A model generated the notes under the pieces. That model ran no database searches and was not told the DNA's origin. It saw only the letters and a list, made by a program, of their open reading frames with translations. Positions 1 through 11,492 of a stretch of DNA of 64,000 nucleotides are shown here, piece by piece. Position 1 is the first letter of the stretch; every line of letters starts with the position of its first letter. This stretch comes from Congeria kusceri (lineage: Eukaryota; Mollusca; Bivalvia; Myida; Dreissenidae). The position numbers were made by a program, and so were the translations under genes. Location: positions 14,375,480-14,439,479 of the forward strand of contig CM051034.1 in NCBI GenBank assembly GCA_027627225.1. The letters are read 5' to 3'.

Positions 1-582
1 CGAGTATCACTGTTTTGGTTAGGGAACAGTTGGTTCAAAGATCGTGTTTATTTCTCCTATAAACGGCATTAAAACGCTCCCGGTTGATTGTTAATCATTG
101 TGACCTCTACGTGCAACCGATAACGAATCGAAGTGTGACGTGATACTTGTATGTGTTAAATAAGAGCTTCTTTGAGTGTGAAAAAATAGAACGAATTATT
201 TGGTTTCGGTGTGTGTGCAAACTTTTGAACTTCTTAAGATAATAATCCAACATGTTTAGTGCCAAAAAGCCTCAAAGTGTAAAACATTAAAGTCATTGGT
301 CAAACTGTTCATAAAACATGTCGTGATCAGATGTTATATCATACTAACTATGGAGAACACTGACTTTCTCTAAGAGATCTCCTTATCTCCGTGGGTATGC
401 ATAATGTGGCAATTTTCCCAATATTATTTATTGGCCCATTTAAAACATTCTCAAAAAATTATGAGCAACAAAACCGTTCATAACACTTTGCGCGGAAGTG
501 CTAATAAACAACAAAAATCATACTAACAAATAAACAAACGCTGGCAAACAACGGATGTTATAATTAAAGAGACAACCCGTGC
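1..582. other. Anonymous AT-rich DNA
   Basis: No ORF, RNA gene or repeat related to the rest of the window is visible. Composition matches the AT-rich background. Confidence 0.5.
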
Positions 583-1085
583 ACAACTTCAAATGCATAC
601 AGCCCATTTAGCGTACCAGTGCCCTATATGTTACACTGGATAATTTGTGTCCCCATCCATGTAAGAATAAACACTTACTCTGTGAAATCTTGAATTTTAC
701 ATGTAATTTTTTTTTGCTAATAATTAATTGAAAGTACAGTGCACATTCTCCACAAATTTCCACCAAGTCAATTTGTCTTTTTAAATATACTTTTTTTCTT
801 GATTTATAAAGGCAAACTATGGAAAATACAAAACTTAGTCCTGTATGCCGACGACGACACACATATGAAAATATGTTCTGTCAATGTTATGCTCCCCGAA
901 GATTTCATCCATCATACATTATATCCGTTCGTCCGTCCGTACTTCTTCCAGAAATATTTTCCTCGAGATATTAAAGTATTACCAGATTTAATTATTTTTA
1001 GAAATTGTAGTGTCATTGCCTACTTATGTTACAGGTTAGGCTAACATTGCATCTTTTGCTTTCAGTGCGACATACTGCACATAGC
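583..1085 (+). repeat. Segment A, copy 1 (direct repeat of 7971-8480)
   Basis: From CAACTTCAA to the CATACTGCACATA motif this stretch is closely similar, in the same orientation, to 7971-8480. Shared landmarks include AATAAACACTTACTCTGTGA, a double CCGTCCGTCCG-type tract and TATGTTACAGGTTAGGCTAA. Copy 1 is joined on its right to the 117-bp satellite, whereas copy 2 continues into unique sequence at the equivalent point. ORFs here lie on both strands and show no family resemblance, so I treat them as chance. Confidence 0.85.
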
Positions 1086-2425
1086 CTAGCTGGGTATTGG
1101 CTATTCGCGAAATACATGATGGCGAATATCTAGCCAGCCTCCAATACCCAGCTCGGTATTGGGTATTCCAAATATACCGAATATCGAGCCAGGAATGAAT
1201 ACCTAGCTGGGTATTGGGTTTTCAGGAAATACATGATGGCGAACATCTAGCCAGCCTCCAATACCCAGCTCGGTATTCGGTATTCAAAATGTACCCAATA
1301 TCGAGCCAGGGATGAATACCTAGCTGGGTATTGGGTATTCGCGAAATACATGATGGCGAATATCTAGCCAGCCTCCAATGCCCAGCCAAGTATTCGGTAT
1401 TCCAAAAATACTGAATAACGAGCCAGGGATGACTACCCAGCTGGATATTGGGTATTCGAGAAAATTCATGATAGCGTACATCCAGACAGACTCCCATACC
1501 CAGCTCGGTATTGGGTATTTACAATATACCGAATATCGATCCAGGGATGAATACCTAGCAAGGTATTGGGTATTTGCGAAATATCTAGCCAGCCTCCAAT
1601 ACTCAGCTCGGTATTGTGTATTCAAAACATACCGAATATCGAGCCAGGGATGAATACCTAGCTGGGTATTGGGTATTCGAGAAAATTCATGATAGCGTAC
1701 ATCCAGACAGATTCCAATACCCAGCTCGGCATTGTGTATTCAAAACATACCGACTATCGAGCCAGGGATGAATACCCAGCTGGGTATTGGGTATTCGCGA
1801 AAATTCATGATAGCGTACATCCAGACAGACTCCAATACCAAGCTTTGTATTGTGTATTCAAAATGTACCGAATATCGAGCCAGGGATGAATACCTAGCTG
1901 GGTATTGGGTATTCAAGAAATACATTATTGCGAAATTCTAGCCAGCCTTCAATACCCAGCTCGGTATTGGGGATTCAAAATATATTTAATATCGAGGCAG
2001 GGATGAATACTTAGCTGGGCATTGGGTATTCGCGAAATACATGATGGCGAATATCTAGCCAGCCTCCAATACCCAGCTCGGTATTGGGGATTCAAAATAT
2101 ACCGAATATCGAGCCGAGAATGACTACCTAGCTGGGTATTGGGTATTTGCAAAATACATGATAGGCATCTAGACATACTCCAAAACCCAACTTACCCAGT
2201 TCGGTATTCGCAATGATAACGATTATCCATCCAGCCTCTAATAGCCAGTTTGGTATTAGGTATTCGAACTACAGGAGTAGCCAATATCTAGACAGGGATG
2301 AATACCAAGCTGGGTATTATGTATTCGCTAAATGCGTGATCGAGAACATTGAGCAATATCCATATCGGTATTGTTATTCAATGCATAGCGAGTATCGAGT
2401 CAGGCATAAATACCCCGTTTGATAC
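1086..2425 (+). repeat. 117-bp tandem satellite array, forward orientation
   Basis: About eleven units start at a repeating GGGATGAATACCTAGCTGG motif near 1194, 1311, 1428, 1546, 1649, 1767, 1885, 2002 and 2119. The period is 117-118 bp, with one shortened unit of about 103 bp. Each unit contains CCAATACCCAGCTCGGTATT, TATCGAGCCAGG and TCGCGAAATACATGATGGCG. The array decays after about 2170, where units are hard to follow. Several ORFs on both strands read through it, but they are simply the satellite translated. The same satellite recurs inverted at 6385-7970. Confidence 0.93.
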
Positions 2426-2429
2426 TTTT

Positions 2430-4345
2430 AAATATCTGATAGTACTTAAATCGCAGTAAAATACATCACCTTGCATCCCAGAATCTATAATTGCACTGGG
2501 GAGGGGTCCCCGGCCATGACTGGATGCTGTGTAAGCTATATGGCTGTTAGTGGGGAGACAATTCGCCACGCGAAAGCGCTCGTTTGACATCCCACCGGCA
2601 CGAACACGCGGTAAACCAGTGATTTGTCGCCTTTTCGCGCCGCCCCATTATGGTAGAAATCAGCTTCCATAAGGTGCACATTTTTTAAGCAGAGCTTAAA
2701 TCGCTATTGTTCTCGTACGTTATAACAATTTTTAATATACAGGGGTTTATACTGCTGATTGTATCGCTTCTACAGTATTCGCGCGCCAAAGAAAAAACCC
2801 GAATACTCAGCTGCGTGTAGTTATATTTGTACATAGAATAAAACAAATTCAGACCTGTATGCCGATTTCATAGCTAGATACATATACTTACAATACGCAA
2901 CTAATAGTGAAATTCATAGACTTTCATGTTCGTATAAGCTGCTTTTAGAACATGTTGTGCCAATCAAATACTGCAGAACTACATGCTACAAACCCGCGGG
3001 TATCATTTCCTTGCCATCAAGAGCTGTTTCTCTGGACATTGCAAGACATTTGATAAATAAACAAACTTTCCCGCTTTCAATGTGTCTGCATGTATTTTTT
3101 TTTTCAACAAGATTGACGTCACGTCTGATGTATTTGTCATTATATGCTTTTAAGTGTTGCCAAACTACCAAAACAAATGAGCAAATGCCTGACTAGAATA
3201 TTTCTCAAAGTCTATGTCCATTTAAGAACAAACTCTTGTGTGATCCTTGCTATTTAAGCCGGTATTGCTTGGCAATTTTACTATTGCGACAATCTATTTC
3301 AAGATAATGTATCAAATTTTATCGCTTATGAGCCGAAGCAAAACATTGGCTGGATTGGACTACTAACATCAGGATTATTTTCTTCAAGTTTAAGGACAAA
3401 ATATCAGCGTTCGGAATAAGAAGGTTGGAATAATGCGTACGAAAAGGGGTTTAGGTGACACCATAAATATTTGCGTAGAGACAAGGGACATACTCGATAC
3501 AGGTAACTTTTAAAAGGAAGAAACATCGTGATTTAGAAATAGTATAGTAAATAGAATATTGTTTAGTAACTAGTATACCGGAAAAAGTTGTACTTCACAA
3601 ATGCGCATTTACAGATACGTGAATATACTTATAAACTGCTGAATGAAGTTTGAACGCATAGAGTTATCGTCATAAATAACGTTTTTGGTATTTTCGAGTA
3701 TTGTTTGTGTCGTTATTAAACTTAAACTTGTCTTATATTACATTGTATTACTATAAAGGACAATACACAATGATTGATATTTTCCGTTCAACTCCGTCAT
3801 ATCAACTGTAAAACTTCATCATGCAAGTTCCAAATTTAATATGATGATCTAACTCGAACGTGTCATTTTACTAACTAACTACTACATTAGACACATAGTC
3901 GGTATTTTATTTTAGTTATTTTATACGAACAATCGGCTTTAATGCATGTGTGGTCATGAGCACGTTTGTGATGTCTCATGGATGTAAAGTAATGAGAAAC
4001 TCTATTGTATGTGAATGCAGTGAGAATGGAGTAAATAGAACAATACATTTAAATCATAGAACTTTTTAATCATTGTTATTCAATCAATTAACGAATGGAA
4101 ATGTATGCCATCTTATGATAACATTGTATAATATATTTTTGTAAGCATGTACATCATTATGTAATTCCTCTTTTTGAACATGTATATTTTAATCATGTTC
4201 AACAGTTCGTCATAAGGAAAATAGGTTTCTTGATACGAGTATGACTGGTTTGGTCTTAGTGGGAAAATTGCTTTAACACACATTTACCACGTATTATTGT
4301 CAAAACATATATTCTTTGTAAAACGTTTAGTATACATACATTAAC
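2430..4345. other. Anonymous non-coding stretch
   Basis: Apart from a GC-rich island at its left end, this interval is AT-rich and has no ORF longer than about 80 codons. It shows no recognisable element ends and no internal repetition. Confidence 0.4.
2485..2665. other. GC-rich island of unknown nature
   Basis: GC content rises sharply within otherwise AT-rich DNA. The stretch includes a G/C-rich near-palindrome around 2498-2515 (GGGGAGGGGTCCCC) and several CpGs (CGCGAAAGCGC, CACGCGG, TTTTCGCGCCGCC). A 70-codon minus-strand ORF (2378-2590) partly overlaps it but matches no family I know. It could be an exon, a repeat fragment or a regulatory island. Confidence 0.3.
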
Positions 4346-4406
4346 TGGCGTAGCTCAAGCGGTAGTACAGTATTCTTGTCAAAAAGGTTCGTTTTATACC
4401 GTTTTA
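4346..4406 (+). other. Possible decayed tRNA-like promoter (A-box/B-box)
   Basis: TAGCTCAAGCGGTAG fits a Pol III A-box and is followed about 40 bases later by GGTTCGTTTTA, a degenerate B-box. The spacing suits a tRNA or SINE head, but no cloverleaf can be folded and no SINE body follows. It may be a relic or chance. Confidence 0.15.
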
Positions 4407-4596
4407 CGTGCATTTTGTCCATCTTTAATATTGCTTATACTGACATATATTTAGTTTTTTACTCATATGAGTTGCCACGGTATGTAAACATAAAGCAATG
4501 TATGTACGATCTAACAGCTAATATATCAATTGACATAAATTAAAACAATTCGACACAAATAGTTATCATATACTTTGCAATGCAAAACGTCAGTTG

Positions 4597-4806
4597 CAAG
4601 AGAAGGAAGAATAGCAAGAATATCAAGAATTTGAACATTTGACGAGAAGGAACAAGTGAAAGAATGTCAAGAATAGGAAGATTTTGAAAAGAAGGAAGAA
4701 ATGGACGAAAATGAACATTTGGAAGAGAAGGAAGAAGAGTAAAAATGTCAAGAAGAAGAGCGTGATGAAGAGGACAATTATAAAGAATGTCAAGAAGTAG
4801 AGCAAT
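4597..4806 (+). repeat. Purine-rich low-complexity tract
   Basis: The + strand is strongly purine-rich for about 200 bases, with repeated AGAAGGAAGAA and AATGTCAAGAA motifs at irregular spacing. The minus-strand ORF over it is a run of Phe and Leu produced by this bias and is not a gene. Confidence 0.75.
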
Positions 4807-4872
4807 AATTTAACGAATGAAAAACGTCAGAATGCATCATGTAATTTTTAAACTAATACTGTTCCATAAGTT

Positions 4873-5218
4873 TGTTTTAGTCTATTTCTATTTTTAGTAA
4901 CAGTCACGTGACCTTTGACCTCTGGTCATAAATAAAAGGTCGTGCATAATTCTCTAATTGCCGTTTATATGTATACCAGGTTTCATCGAAATATCTTCAG
5001 TACTTTATGAGTTATCGCAGGATCCAGTTTGTTTTCGTTTATTTCTATGTCTAGTAACAGTCACGTGACCTTTGACCTCTGGTGAAAAATAAAAGGTCGT
5101 GCATAATCCTCACATTGCTGTTTATGTGTATACCAAGTTTCATCGAAATATCTTCAGTAGTATTTTAGTTATCGCAGGGTCCAGTTTCTTGGCCGGACGG
5201 ACTGACGGACGGAAGTCC
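4873..5218 (+). repeat. Two ~157-bp tandem units of an interspersed element
   Basis: AGTAACAGTCACGTGACC occurs at 4896 and 5053 within two otherwise closely similar units (AAAAGGTCGTGCATAAT, TTTCATCGAAATATCTTCAG). The second unit runs into TTGGCCGGACGGACTGACGG. Tandem units ending in GGACGGAC tracts are typical of non-autonomous elements in molluscs. Confidence 0.75.
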
Positions 5219-5313
5219 TTACGAGATGATACTTAAATGGCTCAATTACAAAAAAAGATAGTGAAGTATCTTAAAATAGCCACCTAAAAGCATGTGTAAG
5301 CCACATAAAAGAC

Positions 5314-5328
5314 TAACCCTAACCCTAA
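5314..5328 (+). repeat. Short telomere-like CCCTAA repeat
   Basis: AACCCTAACCCTAA is just over two units of the metazoan telomere repeat, within ordinary interstitial sequence. It is too short to indicate a former chromosome end. Confidence 0.4.
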
Positions 5329-5384
5329 TTAACTATGTTCAACTTAATTGTCCGCAAAAATAAACCACTTAACTACTCTCCCGT

Positions 5385-5475
5385 TAGTGCGGACAGACGG
5401 ACGGACAGACGGACACGCGGACGGAGGGCAAACCTATAGTCCCCGCCGGTGAAACACTAGTAGGGGACTAATAAA
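5385..5475 (+). mobile_element. GGACGGACA tract with element terminus
   Basis: A run of GGACAGACGGACGG-type repeats leads into CCCCGCCGGTGAAACACTAG and TAGGGGACTAATAA. This resembles the terminus of a common bivalve non-autonomous DNA element. The CCCCG-ATGGTGAAA-TCTAG motif recurs at about 5514-5532 in truncated form. The other end was not found. Confidence 0.45.
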
Positions 5476-5479
5476 CCAC

Positions 5480-6384
5480 TTACCACATATTTTCCATCTA
5501 GTAGAAATAAAGTCCCCGATGGTGAAATCTAGACGAAATGATACCCGGTAAACACTTAGACACTGTACAGGAACTCTTGGGTGTAGCTTATATACCATGT
5601 TTCAACGGTGTCAAAAAAAGGCGTTCCTGATAACGTGACCAAAATAAGCCAATCTAAGCTGTGAACAGCAATAAAAGTCGTTATTTACTAATAGCATTTC
5701 TGTTTCTTATCTCAAACTCCGATCTATGTAATCGTACGTGCCATGTGATGCTCGAGACGGATTAACAATCCCTTTGTTCTCGTCTATTCAAACTATGTTA
5801 TTTCGATGTTAAGTACCAATAATACGACAATCACACAGCATTCACTTTGCAGAATAGATATTTTCCTTTATAAGGTTAATTTTATGTTTGTGAAACTTCA
5901 AAAACAACAATTAGCCTGATATAGAAACCTGTCGGCATATAAATAAATACACTAACATGTCATATTTTAACTCCGGGTAAATTTTACTGACAGGTATTGT
6001 CGGAGATTTCAGCCAACGTTGTGGACACCCCTCTACTTTATCACGTTATAATTTCAGCCAACGTTGTGGACACCCCTCTACTTTATCACGACATACATTT
6101 CTTGTAAATGCATAAAACAATCAGTAATTTGGTGCGCTTGCAAAGCGAACATTGAACAACAATTTTATGAAGTTAGATGTCATAAACTAAACTACTCATT
6201 GAGCAAACACTTGTCAAAGCGAAAGTAGTCATTGATTTGACTTGAATTTCGAGTTGAGTTTAAATATTATTTATTCGCAAAGGATGTCTTTCGTGTAGTA
6301 TCCTATGCCAACTGTGTATTACAACTGGCATAATTGCTTTGTATATTAATTGATAAAAGAAAACAAATATCATTTTCAAATACA
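5480..6384. other. Anonymous DNA with one small duplication
   Basis: Nothing is recognised here beyond the 45-bp duplication listed separately. Confidence 0.4.
6006..6090 (+). repeat. 45-bp tandem duplication
   Basis: ATTTCAGCCAACGTTGTGG begins at 6006 and again at 6051. The two copies are near identical through TTTATCACG, so the duplication is recent. Confidence 0.92.
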
Positions 6385-7970
6385 GGCATACATGGCTCGA
6401 TATTCGGTATATTTTGAATCTCCAATACCGAGCTGGGTATAGGGTGTTGGCTAGATATTCGCCATCATGTATTTCGCGAATACCCAATACCCAGCTAGGT
6501 ATTCATCCCTGGCTCGATATTCGTTATATTTGAATCCCCAATACCGAGCTGGGTATTAGGTGCTCGCTAGTTATGTGCATGATGTATTTCGCGAATACCC
6601 AATACCCAGCTAGGTATTCAGCCCTGGCTCGAGCTGGGTATTAGGTGCTGGCTAGATATTCACATCATGTATTTCGCGAATACCCATTACCCAGCTAGGT
6701 ATTCAGCCCTGGCTCGATATTCACTATATTTGGAATGCCAGATACCGAGCTGGGTATTGGTTGCTGGCTAGATATTCGCCATCAAGTATTTAGCAAATAC
6801 CCAATACCCAGCTTGTTATTCATCCCTGGCTCAATATTCGGTATATTTTGAATCCCCAATACCGAGCTGGGTATTGGAGGCTGGCTAGATATGCGCCATC
6901 GTGTATTTCGCGAATACCCAATACCCAGCTAGGTTTTCAACCCTGGCTCGATATTCGGTATATTTTGAATACGAATACCGAGCTGGATATTGGGTACTGG
7001 CTAGATATTCCCATCATCTATTTCGCGAAAACCCAATACCCAGCTAGGTGTTCATCCCTGCCTCGATATTCGTTATATTTTGAAACCCCAATACCTAGCT
7101 GGGTATTGGAGGCTGGCTAGATATTTTCCATCATGTTTTTTGCGAATACCCAATACCCAGCTAGGTATTCAGCCCTGGCTCGATATTCGTTATATTTGGA
7201 ATGCCCAATACCGAGCTGGGTATTGGGTGCTGGCTAGATATTCGCATCATGTATTTGGCGAATACCCAATACCCAGCTAGGTATTAATCCATGGCTCGAT
7301 ATTCGGTGTATTTTGAATCCCCAATATCGAGCTGGGTATTGGGTGCTGGCTAGATATTCGCGTCATGAATTTCGCGAATACCCAATACCCAGCTTGGTAT
7401 TCATCCATGGCTCGATATTCGGTGTATGTTGAATCCCCAATACCGAGCTGGGTATTGGGTGTTGGCTAGATATTCGCCATCATGTGTTTCTTGAATACCC
7501 AATACCCAGCTAGGTATTCATCCATGGCTCGATATTCGGTGTATTTTGAATCCCCAATAGCAAGCTGGGTATTGGGTGCTGGCTAGATATTGGAATCATG
7601 TATTTCGCGAATACCCAATACCCAGCTAGGTATTTAACCCAAGTTCGATATTCGGTATATTTTGAATACCGAATACCGAGCTGGGTATTTGGTGCTCGCT
7701 AGATATACGCATCATGTATTTCGCGAATACCCAATACTCAGCTAGGTATTCATCCCTGCCTCGATATTCGTTATATTTGGAAACCCCAATACCGAGCTGG
7801 GTATTGGAGGCTGGCTAGATTTTCGCCATCATGTATTTCGCGAATACCCAATACCCAGCTAGGTATTCATCCATGGCTCGATATTCGCTGTATTTTGAAT
7901 CCCCAATACCGAGCTGGGTATTGGAGGCTGGCTAGATATTGAATACCCTATACCCAATACCCATTACCTA
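6385..7970 (-). repeat. 117-bp satellite array, inverted orientation
   Basis: About thirteen units of the satellite found at 1086-2425 appear here as the reverse complement. Landmarks are CCAATACCCAGCTAGGTATT, CCTGGCTCGATATTCG and GCTGGCTAGATATTCGCC, recurring about every 117 bases. Units are better preserved than in the first array. ORFs on the + strand (6848-7120, 7080-7280) are translated satellite only. The right edge runs directly into segment A copy 2. Confidence 0.93.
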
Positions 7971-8660
7971 GCCAACTTCAAGCACCTAGCCCATTTAACA
8001 TACCCGTGCCATATAACATATTATGTTACACAGGATAATGTGTGTCGCAATCCATGCAAGAATAAACACTTACTCTGTGAAATCGTGAACCTTACATGTT
8101 ATTCTTTTTTGCTAATAATTAATTGAAAGTACAGTGCACCTTCTCCACAAATTTCCACCAAGTCAATATGTCTTTTTAAATATACTTTTATTTCTTGATT
8201 TATATAGGCAAACAATGGAAAATACAAAATTTAGTCCTTTATACCCACGACGACACACATATGAAAATATGTTCTGTCCATTTTATGCTCCCCGAAGATT
8301 TTATCCATCATACTTTATATCCGTTCGTCCGTCCGTACTTCTTCTAGAAATATTTTCTTCGATATGTAAAAGTATCACCAGATTTAATTTATTTTAGAAA
8401 GTGTAGTGTCATTGTCTTCTTATGTTACAGGTTAGGCTAACATTGCATCAGGCTATCTTTTGCTTTCAGTGCAACATACTGCACATAACATAGCAGAACT
8501 TTAACACATCCGAAGTTAAATCAACACAAGTGTCAGCACTGTGTTGGCGACGATAAGTGGCTAATTATAGACACGACAATTTACCTTGTACAGATGGCAA
8601 ATAAAATGTACGCTACAGAAGTTGTTGCAGCTAATTACGTACTTTCTTTAACATGGCGAT
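7971..8660 (+). repeat. Segment A, copy 2
   Basis: 7971-8480 matches 583-1085. The part after about 8400 is duplicated again at 8850-9340 (shared GGTTAGGCTAACAT, AACACATCCGAA, GCGACGATAAGTGGCTAATTA, TTTACCTTGTAC). This copy supplies the uninterrupted sequence against which the satellite junction in copy 1 and the MITE in copy 3 can be read. Confidence 0.85.
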
Positions 8661-8839
8661 TATCATCTTATGCAATAATTGCAAATGTGGTGTACAGTTA
8701 TTAAGCATTTCATAACACTTTAGCTGGACTGGCAAAGAGCAAAAAATGTTGCATTTTTCGATTTTGCAAAAAGAAACCCTCTGATTTAAATATTCTCACC
8801 GCAATTGTCTGTGAAAATACAGGTATGCCCCAGTTTTTA

Positions 8840-9340
8840 CTCTATTTCAGAAGGTGTAATTGCCATTGGATATTTCGGTTACAGGTAATGCTAACATAGC
8901 CCCGGGCTATTTGTTTGCTTCAGATGCGACATTTAATTTAACACATCCGAAAAGTGTCAACACGGAGTATGCGACGATAAGTGGCTAATTAGGCGTAAAA
9001 AATATGTTTGTTTCAGGTAACCCGACCTACCCTAAAAAAATGCCCCGACCCTAGAACATTTTATTGGGTTTGTCAGATTGGTTTTTGTTTTATTAACCTT
9101 TTTCAATAATTAAACGTGTTTTGGATAAATAAGTGTTTTGTTTTGATACTATCCACTTATAAACAATGTTTATGGATATTACTGATATGTTTAGAATATG
9201 TATTCAGTTCTAGAATCTTCAAGTTGACCATTTACCTGAAACACACATATTTTTTTTTACGCCTTATAGACGCGACAGTTTACCTTGTACGTAGGTTGTA
9301 CGCTGTCGCATGTTTGTGTACACACGTACTTTCTTAAACA
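8840..9340 (+). repeat. Segment A, partial copy 3, interrupted by a MITE
   Basis: The stretch is homologous to 8395-8660. Similarity runs up to GTGGCTAATTA at 8991, stops, and resumes exactly at TTATAGACGCGACAG at 9264. It continues to ACGTACTTTCTTAAACA. The interruption is the 272-bp element listed separately. Confidence 0.8.
8992..9263 (+). mobile_element. 272-bp MITE, TTA target duplication (Harbinger-like)
   Basis: It starts GGCGTAAAAAATATG and ends with the inverse, CATATTTTTTTTTACGCC. The inverted termini continue inward for about 30 bp (GTTTCAGGTAA on both ends). It is flanked by TTA on each side. The paralogous site at about 8566 reads GTGGCTAATTATAGAC without the insert, so boundaries and the 3-bp duplication are read directly. 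A TWA-type 3-bp duplication and GGC-type ends fit PIF/Harbinger MITEs. No transposase is encoded. The 73-codon ORF inside starts mid-element and is not a gene. Confidence 0.85.
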
Positions 9341-9845
9341 TTGTTTACCAATTTATTAAATAGTTCATGTATAATGTCTATACCTGATCAATGCGTACAA
9401 CGAGTTTGTGTTTATTTTGTGTAAACATTGTGAGAGGAGTTAAAATTGTCATTCGGATTACGGACGGGAAGGTTAAAATTTATTTCAATCGTAACTCAAT
9501 CATTAATTTGAAGGTGTGTGATGTTTGATGTTTTTTTTATTACTCTTATTATTTTTATTGCTGATGCAACATTTAAAACTTTGCTAATGTTTAAACATTA
9601 ATGTAAATCGATACGTTTGCTTGTTTTAAATCCGGTAGATACTCTTTATCTAGGATCTTATCTCGTGGGATTTAACAAAAGTACCTTCAAGTAATTGTCG
9701 TTTAATGATGCAAAATAAGTTAAATATTCGGCAGTTACATTTTGGAAGTTTTAAACATGATATTGTTAAAATGAAAACGATGTGACACGGTAATTTGTTT
9801 ATATCTTATGTATCAATGCGCATTAGATTCTTTTAAATGATTTTT

Positions 9846-10561
9846 AGCTCGACTATTCGAAGAATAGGTGAGCTTTCCTACTACCCACGGAGTCGGCGTC
9901 CGCGTCTGAATTTGGTTAAAGTTTTTATTCAAAAGTCTTGTAACTTCAAAACTACATAAGTTATTCACTTGAAACTTGGAACTAACCATTATCATCAACT
10001 CTAGTACCATAGCCAACATTACCCATAACTCTGTTTTGTATTTTGACAGAGTTATGCCCCCTTTTCACTTTGATTTTCTGTTTAAAGTTTATATTCAAAA
10101 GCTTGGTAACTTCAAAACTACATAAGTTATTCACTTGAAAATTGGAACTAACCTTTGTCATCAACTCAAGTATCAGGGAAAACATTACACATAACTATAT
10201 TTTGTATTTTGACAGAGTTATGCCCCTTTTTACATAAATTTTTGGTTAAAGTTTATATTCAAAAGTTTTCTTACTTTAAAACTACATAGGTTATTCACTT
10301 TAAACTTGGAACTAACCTTTGTCATCAACTCTAGTATCAAGGACAATATTACCCATAACTCTGTTTTGTATTTTGACAGAGTTAGTCCACTTTTTACATA
10401 GACTTTGTGGTTAAAGTTTTTGTTCCAAAAATGTTTAGCTATACAAGGCTTCACTTAAAAATATTGTATTTTAACAAATTTATGCCCCTTTCACTATCCA
10501 AAATATGTACCAACTGAAATACTTCGAAAAGTCGAGCGCGCTGTCCTCTGATAGCTCTTGT
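9846..10561 (+). mobile_element. TIR element with ~165-bp internal tandem units, copy 1
   Basis: The left end AGCTCGACTATTCGAAGAAT is answered on the right by TTCGAAAAGTCGAGCGCGCT followed by GCTCTTGTT, an imperfect inverted terminus. Inside are about 3.5 units starting near 9911, 10078, 10241 and 10407, each with TTCACTTGAAACTTGGAACT and TTTTGACAGAGTTATG. A second copy with the same architecture lies at 53918-54600. No protein is encoded; minus-strand ORFs with repeating NNLCSFEVT peptides are translated repeat units. Confidence 0.8.
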
Positions 10562-11492
10562 TATTTTATTGTTGAGGTCATGGGGTGCACATGTTAAACT
10601 TAATTATAATAAAAACAAATGCATATCTCTGTGTTACTTCCTGTTTTTTATTTCATGTACTTTTTTAAATTCTTATGTTAGATCGATTTATAATTTCATT
10701 TAGTTATTGCGCCAACACACGTAGATTTAATAATCACAGTTCGTTTTGCACGAGGACCGTTAAAATTAAATGTAAGATTATTGCTTACTGGTTTACGGAC
10801 GGATTATCATTAAGTCAAATAAACACAGCAGTGAGTAGGTATTATAAGTAATACTGAAAGGAAGTTTTGGAAAGATTAATACACGTAAATAAAATTTGAA
10901 TCAACTTTTAACATAAACAATAGACTTACTTCCATAAGAAAACAACACACCGCATCGGTGTTTTTGATTCTAATGGATTGATAAATAATACTTGTATTGT
11001 ATTGCTGATTTTAGTGGATTGCTTTGCCAGCAAGTCGAATCTCAATGACATAGAGTAATTATTTCACGGATTAGGTTGCTGTTTCGCAGCGCATACATAT
11101 TCAAGAGGCTAACTAATCATTACTTTACAAAAACATTGACGGTCAGGTCAGGTGTATCAAAAGGTGGTCAGGTGTATCAAAAGGTGGTTTTAAATATTCA
11201 ACAACACAACGCCCGAGGATAATAAGTAAAGTGTGTCCGAAGTTAACATAGCCGCCAAAGGGACATTGCTGATCAAACAAGGGGGATATGGCTTCAGGCG
11301 ATATAGAAATGTAAGTACACGCTTGTTTACATACATGTATGTATTTGCAGTGGGTTGCTATGTTAACCGATATATGTATGTTTTCTCTATTCATGTCTAA
11401 GTTTACTGGTTGAATGCAATGAACTTCGGGCACCTTCGATTAAGGTAGCCTTTAATTTAGAAATACTGTAAACGTAATAAGTATGTCTATGA
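10562..11492. other. Anonymous DNA
   Basis: No gene is seen. The only structure is a perfect 20-bp tandem duplication at 11146-11185 (GGTCAGGTGTATCAAAAGGT). A 96-codon minus-strand ORF (11143-11433) begins beyond this duplication and has no recognisable domain. Confidence 0.4.

Noticed and set aside
1222..2176. Multiple ORFs on both strands with repeated RARYSPSC / RIPNTQLG peptides
   Set aside because: They are translations of the 117-bp satellite. Open frames on both strands follow from its near-palindromic units.
4623..4805. 60-codon minus-strand Phe/Leu-rich ORF
   Set aside because: A consequence of the purine-rich + strand.
5314..5328. Interstitial telomere or chromosome end
   Set aside because: Only about two CCCTAA units within ordinary sequence.
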